A stretch of 64,000 bases of DNA from Legionella sp. 515359 (GTDB lineage Bacteria; Pseudomonadota; Gammaproteobacteria; Legionellales; Legionellaceae): NCBI GenBank assembly GCA_025941565.1, contig JAPCYN010000014.1, forward strand, positions 1 through 64,000, given 5' to 3'. Below, in pieces: positions 18,003 to 28,000 of this stretch. Made by a program: the position numbers and the translations under genes. Each line of letters opens with the position of its first letter. Positions within the stretch are counted from its first letter, which is position 1. The notes under the pieces are model-generated. The model was not told the DNA's origin, did not search any database, and saw only the letters and a program-made list of their open reading frames with translations.

Positions 18003-19144
18003 ACAATTTAATTTTTTTAGCGATTGGAATGTTTACTGTAGGTTGTAACACATTTCAAATTGCAGGCCTTCTTCCTCAAATAGGCCAAACGATTGAGCAA
18101 CCGATTGCAGTAACTGGGCTGGGTATTAGCTCATTTAGCCTAACGTATCTTCTTGCGGCGCCACTGTTTTCAGTGATTTTTGCAAATAAGTCGATAAAAC
18201 CAATTATCCAGTTTGCGCTGAGTGTATTCATCTTTGGCAATTTCATCACGCTGTTTTCTGAAAACATCGTGCTGTTTTTAATAGGAAGGTCTCTCGCAGG
18301 GGCCGGGGCTGGAATGTTTACCCCATTATGTATCACGGTTGCTGTTCAGTGTGCAAAAGAGTCAACCAAGGGACGTGTTTTAAGTTTTATCTGGGGCGCT
18401 AACAGTGCAGGCGTAGTTTTTGGCATTCCCATTGGGCTTTACCTGTCGTCATTATGTAATTGGCAGTTATCGATTATTTATACCATGACGTTAAGCCTCG
18501 TTGCATTAATTGGTTTTTCACTTCAACAGGCCGATACAAGACTACCAAAATCGGATCCAATCAAAGATACAATCCGCCTTTTTATCGATAAAAAAACACT
18601 TTCGGTAATTGGAATTACTTGTGTTACAGCCTTGGCAAGTTTAGGACTGTTTTCGTATGTAGCCCCTATTCAATCAGGATCACCCAATTCACTGATGATG
18701 GCTTTGTTTAGTTGGGGGCTAGGAGGATTCATCGGAAGCTCTCTCGTCGGGATTTTTATCGATCAAACCAAAAAGCCACAAGTTATTATGGCATCCATTT
18801 TGGCAGGTCTCCTACTCGCCATAATTTCAATACCGTTCACGAAGCATTTACCCTACTTAGGATTAATCTCTTTTTTTATGTGGGGTGCATTTGGATGGGC
18901 AACCACCAATCCCCAACAACAAATTCTATTCGAACTCCATGAAACACAGGGCTCAATACTTGCCGCGATAAACAGTTCGGCCTTTGGATTAGGAGCAGCT
19001 CTAGGAACAACGCTTGGTGGCTTAATCATTACTTCTGGATTTAAGGAAATCAATCTTCCTTTTCCTGCCGCAGCGCTTTTATTGATCGCATTGATATGTC
19101 AGCTCATCTCAATTAAAAACTCAAAGAGGGAGTATCCTACATGA
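17996..19144 (+). CDS. MFS exporter of the isonitrile cluster
   Basis: This 382-residue, about 12-helix MFS protein resembles the DHA1 drug-exporter group: FLIGRSLAGAGAGMFTPL in the helix 4 region, and SFIWGANSAGVVFGIPIGLY, equivalent to the antiporter motif C. It lacks a signal peptide. It overlaps the monooxygenase by 7 bp and the next gene by 4 bp. Position inside the operon argues for export of, or self-protection from, the product. Confidence 0.85.
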   Translation: MLNNLIFLAIGMFTVGCNTFQIAGLLPQIGQTIEQPIAVTGLGISSFSLTYLLAAPLFSVIFANKSIKPIIQFALSVFIFGNFITLFSENIVLFLIGRSLAGAGAGMFTPLCITVAVQCAKESTKGRVLSFIWGANSAGVVFGIPIGLYLSSLCNWQLSIIYTMTLSLVALIGFSLQQADTRLPKSDPIKDTIRLFIDKKTLSVIGITCVTALASLGLFSYVAPIQSGSPNSLMMALFSWGLGGFIGSSLVGIFIDQTKKPQVIMASILAGLLLAIISIPFTKHLPYLGLISFFMWGAFGWATTNPQQQILFELHETQGSILAAINSSAFGLGAALGTTLGGLIITSGFKEINLPFPAAALLLIALICQLISIKNSKREYPT

Positions 19145-20370
19145 ACAGACCCGTCGTCATCGTTGATCCATTATCATCAGGAATTGAACTCGCTCCTGCC
19201 TTTAAAGTTCGAGGAATACCTGCAATTGCAATCACTCTTAAGACTACAGACTGGATGGGATTTGGAGCGAAAATTCAAAAATCAGACTTTGTCGAAATTA
19301 TTCCAGACCAACCCAATCTTGTAGCGATACTTAGGAAGTACAATCCTCTTGCCATTATTCCTGGAACGGAGGAAGGCGTTTCTCTCGCAGAAGCCCTGTC
19401 TGCAACCTTAACCCCTCAGTTCGCTAACGATCCTAAAAAATCTCTTAATAGATTACATAAAGCACTCATGCAAAAAGCGTTGAAAGAAGCAGGAGTTCCG
19501 GCACTTGAAACTCTTGATACTTCATCTGAGAATGAAGTTGAAACCTGGATTAAAGTAAACAAATTAACGGATTCACCACTTATAATTAAACCTCCAATAT
19601 CTGCTGGCAGTGATAAGGTCTTTCATATTCCAGCAAAAGGAGACTGGAAAAAGGCGTTCAACCAAGTTTTGACTGAGCCCTCTAAACTTACCGGGAACAT
19701 GAATGAAACAGTGGTCGTGCAAGAACAAGCCATCGGCACGGAATTTGCCGTGGGTACTGTAAGTGCCAATGGCAAACACTATTTGGCGCATTTAATTAAA
19801 TACAATAAAACAGCATTGAATCATCGCAAAACGATTTACGATTACGTTGAATTTGTGCCTTATAATGAAGAAGTGTATGGAGAATTATTTGATTACACTC
19901 AAAAAGCACTTGATGCTTTGGGCATTCGTTGGGGGGCTGCTCACAATGAAATTATGCTCACGGAAAAAGGACCACGCCTTATAGAAACAGGGGCCCGGAT
20001 GTGTGGTGGTCCTGTTGTTGGGTTTGCACGAGAGGCGACTGGTAGTAGTCAAGCAGATAAATTAGTTGAGGTTTATACCGATGGCGATGTCAAAACAAAA
20101 AAATATGTATTTGAAAAAACGGTCGTACCTGTTTTTTTGAAATCACCAGCAAAAGGGGAAATTTCGAATGTTGAGGCTCTCGCGGACATTTCAAAATTAC
20201 CGACCCTTCTCAATGAATATATTTGGTTTAAAAATGGTGACCTCGTACCCCAAACAGTAGATTATCTAACGAGTATTGGAATTGTTGCGTTAGCTGGAAA
20301 TCGCGAGTCCATTTTCTTAGATTACAAAAAGATTCGACACATGGAGTCAAAATTAATGGTTTTGATATGA
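19141..20370 (+). CDS. ATP-grasp ligase, possible amino-acid ligase of the isonitrile cluster
   Basis: This 409-residue protein has the order of an L-amino-acid ligase type ATP-grasp enzyme: an N-terminal Rossmann-like part, the ATP lysine segment PLIIKPPISAGSDKV (about 142-156), VVVQEQAIGTEFAVGTV, then metal ligands in AAHNEIMLTEKGPRLIETGA with RMCGG following. Members such as BacD join a carboxyl group to an amine through an acyl phosphate. It is the last gene, overlapping the exporter by 4 bp. Known pvc/isn operons do not usually carry it, so it may make an amide or dipeptide with an amino acid. Substrate unknown. Confidence 0.82.
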   Translation: MNRPVVIVDPLSSGIELAPAFKVRGIPAIAITLKTTDWMGFGAKIQKSDFVEIIPDQPNLVAILRKYNPLAIIPGTEEGVSLAEALSATLTPQFANDPKKSLNRLHKALMQKALKEAGVPALETLDTSSENEVETWIKVNKLTDSPLIIKPPISAGSDKVFHIPAKGDWKKAFNQVLTEPSKLTGNMNETVVVQEQAIGTEFAVGTVSANGKHYLAHLIKYNKTALNHRKTIYDYVEFVPYNEEVYGELFDYTQKALDALGIRWGAAHNEIMLTEKGPRLIETGARMCGGPVVGFAREATGSSQADKLVEVYTDGDVKTKKYVFEKTVVPVFLKSPAKGEISNVEALADISKLPTLLNEYIWFKNGDLVPQTVDYLTSIGIVALAGNRESIFLDYKKIRHMESKLMVLI

Positions 20371-20524
20371 ACGCTCAAATATTAATGGTTGATGGCTGTG
20401 CATTTTTTCTATGGAAAATCCAGACACTACTCTCCTTTGATCGCTAAATCAGGAAATTAGTCTCGACAATCTTGATTAAATATCCCCTTATTTGGGCTAT
20501 CGCTTGAACATATCGGTGCCTACG

Positions 20525-20545
20525 CCCCGCGGCTTGTCCGCGGGG
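20525..20545. repeat. GC-rich hairpin (Legionella-type dispersed element)
   Basis: An 8-bp perfect stem, CCCCGCGG and CCGCGGGG, encloses CTTGT. It stands out in an AT-rich 317-bp gap (20371-20687) between the isonitrile operon and the next, convergent gene. No T-run follows. I recall very similar elements scattered in Legionella genomes. It may help terminate both neighbours. The rest of the gap shows nothing. Confidence 0.55.
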
Positions 20546-20687
20546 TCCAGTGTTTTAGGGCAGGGCTTCTGGATCCCACGAACACGCCGCGGAATGTCGG
20601 AATAGAGCTGGACTGGTTTTTCAGCGATTTGTAGAAGATTCAGTTTATTTGGGATAGAGCCGGACTTCCCTTTTCATTAGTGAGCGG

Positions 20688-22442
20688 TTAAGGAGGAAAT
20701 GTTGTTGATAAATTGTCTTGTTTTTCATTGAGTTCTTTTTTTCCATCATTTTTTAAAATTTCCAAACTCTCTTTTATCGATGCAAAATTATTAAGAATTT
20801 GCACACGCTCTTTATCTTTTACAGGTATTTTATATTCAGCTGCTTTGGGGATGTATTTATTGATAAAATTTTCTATAAAATTCAAAAAAGCATGAGGATG
20901 TGGTAATTTTTTAATGCTTCCTTCAGTGACACCTATATGAGATCGCAATATTTGTTTTGCGATTGCAGGATCTTTTTCTTCATTTAGAGAAAATAAATCC
21001 TCCTTAGCCCTTTCCAGAAGGGTGATATTTCTTATATCCGATTGAGTTGGCTTGCTTCCATAACTTGATTTGATACGATCTATCTCTCCTTGATAATGAT
21101 CATAGAGCTTATTTAAGTCTTGACGTAGAGATGGGTCAATAAACAGCTCTTTTTTACTTTCCTTTTTTATCATTTCAAGAACTTCCTCATGTTGCTCTTC
21201 ACTATAGGGAGTGAGGCGAGCACCAATTTGGGCTTTAACCGCAGAAAGTTCATTATATTTTTTCTGCTCTATTAAATTTCGAGCTTCGTCAATATAAGCG
21301 AGTAAGTCTCTGTCTGTGGTAATTTTTTCTGCTTCACCAAGCATAACCACTACATTATTATCATAAATGGATTGGTTATGAAGAAGAGCGAGTGATTTTT
21401 GGATAGAAGGCGCTCTTTCAGATATAATTTTAAGAAGATCGGGTAAAAGAAATGACTTTTGCTCTTCAAATCGGTGTTTATCAAGGGTGTGTCCAAGCCT
21501 CTCTGAGCTAATCTCATCGGTTAATATCTCCCCCGATAGATCCATGGTGTATTTAATCCCATTATTGGTTATAGAAAGGTAAATCTTATTTTTTTCTATA
21601 GACGTAACAGGAGTATCATCAGGAAGCAAAACCAACTCATACTCGAGTTGTTGCGAAGCCAGGGCGGTTCTTTTGGCAATATTAGATAACTCAAATAAAG
21701 CATTAGCGACATTATCTAAATAGGCCAATGATTTGGCTACACTGTCAGGATCATATTCTTTAAGCGCTTCAACCATAGAGTTTCTGGGGTGAGTTGAGGG
21801 ATCTGGAGCCGGATAATCATAGACTTTATTGTCAAATGCGTGCGAAGGAAGATAGCTCAAGTAATCGTACCCTATTAATCCTTTGGCTGGGACATCTCCT
21901 AATTCTGCAGCTTTTTCGAGAAGCGGTCGTTTCTCTGTTTCATCCACAGCGATTTCAGCAGCCATCCGATAAGCAATTCCAAGATCTTCTTTTTTTAATT
22001 CCTCTATTAAGGGCAGAGCATTTCTTTGGGCGTAATCTGCATCTGCTTTTCCTGCAAAAAGAACCCAATTCCCTTCTTTATCTGCCGTGGTATGCATATA
22101 TAAATGAGCCTGAAGTACTTTGGTCATAAGCGGTTCATAGTTTTTATATTCATCAAAAAAACGAGCAAATTCTGATTTAAGATCATTTAATTCGTTGGAA
22201 ACATCCTGCTCCAAATCTTCTTTTCCTTTAGTATCAATATTGGGATTCTCTTGCAATTCTTTAAAATATTTTTCTTCAATATTTTTCTTTTTTATCAATA
22301 AGTTGATGTATCCTTTCAGGATAGGTGGAGTGGACGGAGAATTAATGAGACTTTCGCTATGCTCCTGAAGATTTTTCTGGTTAATGACTTGTTCTAATAA
22401 ACCCAATCGATTTAATACAACTAATCTTGGACGTAATGGCAT
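20688..22442 (-). CDS. Large helical protein with Sel1-like stretch, effector candidate
   Basis: This 584-residue protein is not recognised. It is hydrophilic, mainly helical and acidic. Around residues 190-220 the text AYRMAAEIAVDETEKRPLLE followed by KAAELGDVPAKGLIGYDYLS resembles one Sel1/TPR-like repeat. The last 30 residues are Lys/Glu/Asn-rich. The ATG at 22442 was chosen because GAGAGA precedes it by about 3 bp; the same frame runs upstream to a GTG at 22601 through a hydrophobic stretch, so a longer membrane-anchored form cannot be excluded. Dot/Icm export is inference. Confidence 0.55.
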   Translation of the reverse strand: MPLRPRLVVLNRLGLLEQVINQKNLQEHSESLINSPSTPPILKGYINLLIKKKNIEEKYFKELQENPNIDTKGKEDLEQDVSNELNDLKSEFARFFDEYKNYEPLMTKVLQAHLYMHTTADKEGNWVLFAGKADADYAQRNALPLIEELKKEDLGIAYRMAAEIAVDETEKRPLLEKAAELGDVPAKGLIGYDYLSYLPSHAFDNKVYDYPAPDPSTHPRNSMVEALKEYDPDSVAKSLAYLDNVANALFELSNIAKRTALASQQLEYELVLLPDDTPVTSIEKNKIYLSITNNGIKYTMDLSGEILTDEISSERLGHTLDKHRFEEQKSFLLPDLLKIISERAPSIQKSLALLHNQSIYDNNVVVMLGEAEKITTDRDLLAYIDEARNLIEQKKYNELSAVKAQIGARLTPYSEEQHEEVLEMIKKESKKELFIDPSLRQDLNKLYDHYQGEIDRIKSSYGSKPTQSDIRNITLLERAKEDLFSLNEEKDPAIAKQILRSHIGVTEGSIKKLPHPHAFLNFIENFINKYIPKAAEYKIPVKDKERVQILNNFASIKESLEILKNDGKKELNEKQDNLSTTFPP

Positions 22443-22684
22443 GGTCTCTCTCATGGTTTTAGTGATAATTAAAAGTATAGCTAAGAGTTTGAGAATAATA
22501 AAAATTTTCAGGATATTGAGAATATGCGGGTTAGAAATATGCCTCTGCACCGCATGGGCGATTGGACGCTTTTGCCAATAGTCCGTTAAAATCAACAACA
22601 CCTAATAAATGAAATTTAATACAAATTGAATAGTCTTAATTATTATGCTCGGGTCAATAATATTGCTGCGAGTATTATTTAAAG

Positions 22685-22864
22685 ATGATAGAACCTGTAG
22701 CAAGAGAGTATGGATATATAGAAAACGGAGTGTATAAAAGCACCATGATAGAGGCCTCTAGTAGTTTGCCTCATTCCCCCCCCCCCGAAATGATAAGGTC
22801 TGAGAGCGAGAATTTTAAACAAATTTTACATAATGTACGTGCAAAAATATCAACTCACTACTGA
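22685..22864 (+). CDS. Small ORF (59 aa) containing an 11-C homopolymer, possibly phase-variable
   Basis: ATG at 22685 opens a 59-codon frame ending in TGA at 22862-22864. Eleven C residues at 22776-22786 encode Ser-Pro-Pro-Pro; at this length the frame continues to a plausible helical C-terminus (NFKQILHNVRAKI). Loss or gain of one C would change the frame after residue 33. No family is recognised and the ribosome site is weak. It may be a fragment of a larger gene. The rest of the 22443-23172 gap shows only the promoter at 23091. Confidence 0.4.
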   Translation: MIEPVAREYGYIENGVYKSTMIEASSSLPHSPPPEMIRSESENFKQILHNVRAKISTHY

Positions 22865-23090
22865 CTCCAAACCAATAACTGATAATAACGGTCATTATGA
22901 TGTATATGGAATTTCAAATAAGGATAGATGCTTTAATCTCTCTTAAATAGTTACTATTTAAGGAAGCATCGAAAATTTTTATATGACCAGACTGAAGCAA
23001 GCGCTGGGTACTGCCAACATCCTCTCTCCATTGCTTATCAATGACATCCCCATCCCCAGGTGCATTTATAGATCGAGTCTGGGCATTTAA

Positions 23091-23118
23091 TTGACAACAT
23101 CAATTTTAAAGGTACTAT
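23091..23118 (+). promoter_or_regulatory. Probable sigma-70 promoter of the acyltransferase-like gene
   Basis: A consensus TTGACA (23091-23096) and TACTAT (23113-23118) are separated by 16 bp. The ATG of the downstream gene is 54 bp further on. Confidence 0.55.
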
Positions 23119-23172
23119 AGCAGATTTTGGATGGCTAATTCTTAATTTTTAGTCTTTAAAGGAGTAATTAAC

Positions 23173-24186
23173 ATGTACGGCAAAATTGATTCCCATATAG
23201 ATCCACTCAATAGTTATGATGAGTCTGCCTCGAGTGCTTATACTGTATTGTTCCTGCTTACGGGTCTTGCTGTAGCGACGTACGCGATTGCACGATTTGC
23301 TGAGTCCAACAATCACCTCAACTATGAAAATCGTTTTGCTCGTATAATAGCCGGTCTGTTGTTGCTTATGACGCGTATGATGCATACACGAAGTGGTGAT
23401 TTAGAGATTACTGATACAGAGAATAAACTCATTGCCGTAGGTCCACATCGAACCGGCTGGGAAGCAGTTGTTGTTGCCTCAAAAATTAAGGGCGAGCCCC
23501 CTCGGTTTCTTGCCACAGATGCTTATAATTCTGTGCCCCTTGTTGCTCCTTTTATGGAGATGTTTAAAACGATACCGGTAAAATCAAATACCACTAAAGG
23601 TGAGCATGGACAATCCTCTAATGCCGGTGCATTAGATCATGCGAGTAAAGCGCTTAGTGAAAAGGGCTGTGTTGCTCTTTTCCCTCAAGGTAATTTTGCA
23701 AGACTAAGCAAAGAACCGCCGAGAGTCTACGCTGGGGCGGCCAAGCTTGCATTGCAGAATAAAGTACCTATTCATGTTATTCGACTTGATGGTTTCTGGT
23801 GCTTACAAAATCCGTTCATTCCTGTATTTATTCGCGACAGTGCTTATTATCGTGCATTTTTTTCTGCATTTCACATGAACAATGTACGTGCCACGTTGTG
23901 TTGTGTGATTGATTTTCACCTAAAGCCAGAGAATGAGACCCTCAGTGAAGAAGAAAAAATTGAGGAGATATGTGCTCAACTTTATGCTTACTATCGTCAT
24001 ACACAGGAACTTACGGTCGAACAAATTGGTACGATTAAAAAAGAAATATCTGATAAAACTCATCTGCTCATTTGGAACAATAAAGTCAAACAAGATGATT
24101 TGGGAAAACAACTTTTAAACTTAAAAAAAGAAGGGGCTGAACTGGAAGAACCCACTTTGACATCAATGAGATTAAGTTCCGTATAG
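23173..24186 (+). CDS. PlsC-family acyltransferase-like membrane protein, divergent motifs
   Basis: This 337-residue protein has an N-terminal membrane helix (about 22-42) and a PlsC/LPLAT-like core. Motif I appears as PHRTGWE, with H92-x4-E97 where H-x4-D is usual; motif III appears as LFPQGNFAR where FPEGTRS is usual. The YAGAAKLALQNKVPIHVIRL stretch matches the segment after motif III. Family enzymes acylate lysophosphatidic acid or related lipids at the inner membrane. The changed acidic residues make activity uncertain. AGGAG precedes the ATG, and a hairpin terminator follows the stop. Confidence 0.72.
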   Translation: MYGKIDSHIDPLNSYDESASSAYTVLFLLTGLAVATYAIARFAESNNHLNYENRFARIIAGLLLLMTRMMHTRSGDLEITDTENKLIAVGPHRTGWEAVVVASKIKGEPPRFLATDAYNSVPLVAPFMEMFKTIPVKSNTTKGEHGQSSNAGALDHASKALSEKGCVALFPQGNFARLSKEPPRVYAGAAKLALQNKVPIHVIRLDGFWCLQNPFIPVFIRDSAYYRAFFSAFHMNNVRATLCCVIDFHLKPENETLSEEEKIEEICAQLYAYYRHTQELTVEQIGTIKKEISDKTHLLIWNNKVKQDDLGKQLLNLKKEGAELEEPTLTSMRLSSV

Positions 24187-24192
24187 CCGGTG

Positions 24193-24218
24193 TAGGCTGG
24201 GCAGTTAAGCCCAGCCTA
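24193..24218 (+). terminator. Perfect 10-bp hairpin after the acyltransferase-like gene
   Basis: TAGGCTGGGC and GCCCAGCCTA enclose an AGTTAA loop, 7 bp after the stop codon. There is no long T-run, so termination is likely but imperfect. Confidence 0.55.
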
Positions 24219-24519
24219 TTCGCTTATCTACTCACCAAACTGAAATTCATAAAAGAATAGAGACATTTTGAAAAATATAGGCTAAAGGTTAGGTTTTTTG
24301 TGTGCTGGGATAAGAATTCAAAAACCCTTTCTCCTGAACATATAGTGTTCGACATATTAATCATAAATTTTTTCCATAATACACAAAAATCATCCCGAAA
24401 ACGAAACCTGATAAATATCCTTTTTGACTTAAAATCTGCATCAACATACGATATTGCTAATTTTAAAGCTGCTCCGCCTGTAATTCTACCCTACTTGATA
24501 ACCGCTAAGAGTATTGAAA

Positions 24520-24774
24520 ATGTCCATTGTATTGTTTAACAGCACCCTCCTTCATGAAGGAGATATTGCAAACTACAGACCTTTGATTCAAAAAATCCTG
24601 GATGGCGAATTACGTAAACCTAAAATAAAAAGATTGCATGGAATACACTATCAAGGAAAAACCGTATTAAGAGCCAAAATCGATAAAAAAAACCGGTTAC
24701 TTTTCACTTACGTGCAGCACGAAGGAGTTCGCACCCAAGCCAGATTCACTCGCATCACGGCCCTTAAATTTTAA
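24520..24774 (+). CDS. Small RelE-like protein or truncated fragment
   Basis: This 84-residue protein contains GKTVLRAKIDKKNRLLFTYV, which resembles the beta-sheet of RelE/ParE toxins (basic residues, then R-L-L-F-x-Y). The same kind of segment starts some bacterial DNA helicases. No antitoxin gene is adjacent. It may be the stump of a longer gene. An in-frame ATG at 24514 also exists. The gap 24219-24519 before it holds no convincing gene. Confidence 0.45.
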   Translation: MSIVLFNSTLLHEGDIANYRPLIQKILDGELRKPKIKRLHGIHYQGKTVLRAKIDKKNRLLFTYVQHEGVRTQARFTRITALKF

Positions 24775-25047
24775 ACCGCGGGTTTTTAACTGCCCTTAAT
24801 CAGCGTTCTTTTTTATAATCATAAATGTTGGGCTTCACAAGCCAGTGGCAGTACGGTCTACCGTGCTGCTTCACCAGTTGTTGTAGGGCTGTTTGCGGGA
24901 TCCGCGAATAGAGTTAATGCAGTAGAGTTATTTTTAACTCCTAAAAATACGATTCTCAATCAGAAGAATAAAATAAAGGCGAACTGGCTTATTATTGTAA
25001 CTCATGCTTAAATTTATGCATTAGGCTTATTTTAGCTTGGAGTGCTC

Positions 25048-28000
25048 ATGACGAATCAATACATATCTACTTTTGAGTATCACAAATATTCTGGAAAAAA
25101 TACTGTTGATTCAATGCTCCTTACCTTGGAGCAGTTGCTAAGAGCGCGTGAGCAAAAGGGATTGGGACAACAACTGCAAAACTTACTGAAAATTGGTTTG
25201 CCGGTTTTTTTTCAGAGAGCATTTTATCAGCCTGAACTCACTCAAAATAACATTAAGATCATTCAATCGGTTATTGAAAAGCTAAACCAGCTAAAAGCAA
25301 GTTCAGATTATCAGCAAGAGGGAGAAACGGCGAATACTCGATTAGAAATTTTGGGAATATTAGGGGAACATTTTAATGATTTATCCAAAAAGAGTAAAAC
25401 CCAGGAGTTTTTTAATTACGTTATGTTTCATGAAGGTTCAATCGATTTTTCTATGAGAGAAAGCACTATTATTGAACCTTCTCCAGTGGAAATTCTCACT
25501 GAAGCAGAGGAGCCTTATGACGATGGACAGACGTGGGAAGTCCCTGAGATTTCCAGGTTACTTTCTGCAAAAGATATTCCAGATGATATTTTTAATTTAA
25601 ACGAAGATGAGTTAAGTTTGGAAAGCCCTATTGCCGACCATGCTAAATGGGCGTTTCAACATATTTATCAATATCCCTACCCAACAGGGTTTCAGGACAA
25701 GGTCATAGCCCGTTTTCATCATGGAATACAACATACTTCGCGCGCCGCTTTGTATGCAAAAGCATTTGCTAATTTGTATCGAAAACATGGCGATGAGGAA
25801 GCTCAGAATTTAACTGAAGAACAGATCAAGCTAATAGAAATTGCTTTACTATTCCATGATTCAGCTCGTGAAGATGATAATGAGGATAAATGGGATCATG
25901 AAAGCGCACTATTCCTTTATCATTACCTTACTCAGGTGTTGCGCGTTGATCCGCAATGGGCAAAATTTATAGCAGAAGCAACTGCCAACAAAGATCCCAG
26001 TCCGGAACAGGGTTATTTCGAAATCACGGAAAATGAATACGGTGACGTATTCTGGCGATTTCTCCAATATGAAGAAGGGATCATACCTCCCAAGAATATT
26101 TTTCAAAAAATAATTCATGACTGTGACTGCCTGGACATTATTAGAGCCCGAAATCAATTCGATGCGAGACATCTGGATTTTTATAAAGATATCGCCAGTA
26201 AACACAAGAATGAAATGGCCTTGGAGGAGATGGCTCAACTCATTATCGAAGCTCGAAGTCTCATCCATATACAAGGTGATACTTTTATCAGTTCGAAAGA
26301 AGAACTAAAACTTCAATATGAAAATGCAGAATCATTTACACGAATAATCACTGATGTTAATCCGGTGACTCACCCCATCCTTTTTGCTTTACATCAGCAT
26401 TTATTGCCTGTTGAAGAATTACAAAATATGGAATTAATTAGCCTAAAACCCTATGATGAAAACGACGGGATGGTTGCCGAAAACCTCGCAGCAGCTTTAC
26501 GTGAAGGGCGAATATTGGCGCGTGGCATAACCACACCGAGCGCCATGCCTGAAAGCAGAGTCAATAAGGACATCATAACAGATGAAACTTTGGCGGAAAA
26601 AGAAATACGTAAAACGATGCGGGATATGAGCATTAATACTAAAAGCAGAAAACAAGACCCCAAAAACAAACAGGGTAATCCCTTACGTTCCACATCGATA
26701 CTAGGCTATGGAAGTGGCGTTTATCCAGCAGCAGGTATGTTAATTTTCAATCCTGAAATAAGCAAAACCAGAAAAATTTCTGCTAAGGACTTTGACAGTG
26801 GTAGAGGTGCAAAAAATCATTTAGCGCATTTGCAAGATAAAGAATTCAAGGACGCTGAAACTCTAGTTGAAAAAGAGCGGGACAAGCTGCACAGAAAAAT
26901 GAAGCTGGGTTTGTTTGGAAAAAAAGATGAGTCTGGATCAAATTACGTTGAAATTTTATATGACATAACCCAGTATGATGCAATTTTTTATACCCCTGAT
27001 CCAACACTCGGAAATCACATCGCTTATAATGAATTTGATGCTGCTCATCGGTTCTCTCCTTTATTACAGGCTGTTTATTTACAAAAACAATATGAAAAGC
27101 AATATGAATTAACACTCAAAGCTTATCTTAATGATTTCGGTGAAAAGGGAGAGGCTTTGTTTATGGATCGTTTTGGTCAAAATAAAACCCTGCCTATTTT
27201 TGAATATTCTGGAATTCATAACCGCTTGGTAGCGATTAATCCAGATGAATTAACGGAAGAAAAAATAATAGGGATGTGGTTGGCGATGTGCTCTGCCTAC
27301 ATGAGCCAAACGCTGCACGACTTTGAGGAGTCTCTTTATGAAATGAGTGTTGATGACATCAAAATCATGAGCATGTATCAATTTAAAGAAAATAGTCTGG
27401 CCAAAATGAACCAACCTGCGGATTTAAATTATAGTGAGGAATTCAAAACAAGGCTCAATAAAGCAATTAATGAAGAAAAACAAAAAATTCTTTATCAACA
27501 TGAACAAAATCTCTTGGAGAAATTTAATCGTAATGAGCTAAGCTTATTTTCCAAAGAACTGTTCTTAACGTTACAATCCAGTCCTCAATTAAGCGTATTA
27601 ATGAGTGAAAGCATAAAAGAAAATGTCTCTAAATACATACAGGAAAACCCTGTATTTAGCCGGAAGGAATTAGGTGCATTTTCGCAAAGTTTTTCAATCG
27701 TAAATCTTAACAACTTGGATAATGTAGCAAAACTTGACCGCGAAGAAAGAGAAGCTCTTTGTATGAATCAAACATTGCAGGCATATTGTCTTTGTAAACA
27801 AATCGGAATGGAGGAAGAAGCAACTCATCTGCGAGATAGAACCCAAGAGTTAGCAAAAAAGATTCTTTCTGAATGGAATGTAAAGACTCCGGATAATCCA
27901 GGACAAGTAATTAATTTAAAAAAATTTTTGACTTTGATGGAAGCGGATGAAGAAACGCTTCAAGATGTTGATCAAAAACTATTAGAAATTTTATCTAAAA

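Noticed and set aside
24300-24539. 79-codon GTG-start frame before the RelE-like gene
   Set aside because: No ribosome site, and protein composition looks random; it overlaps the next start.
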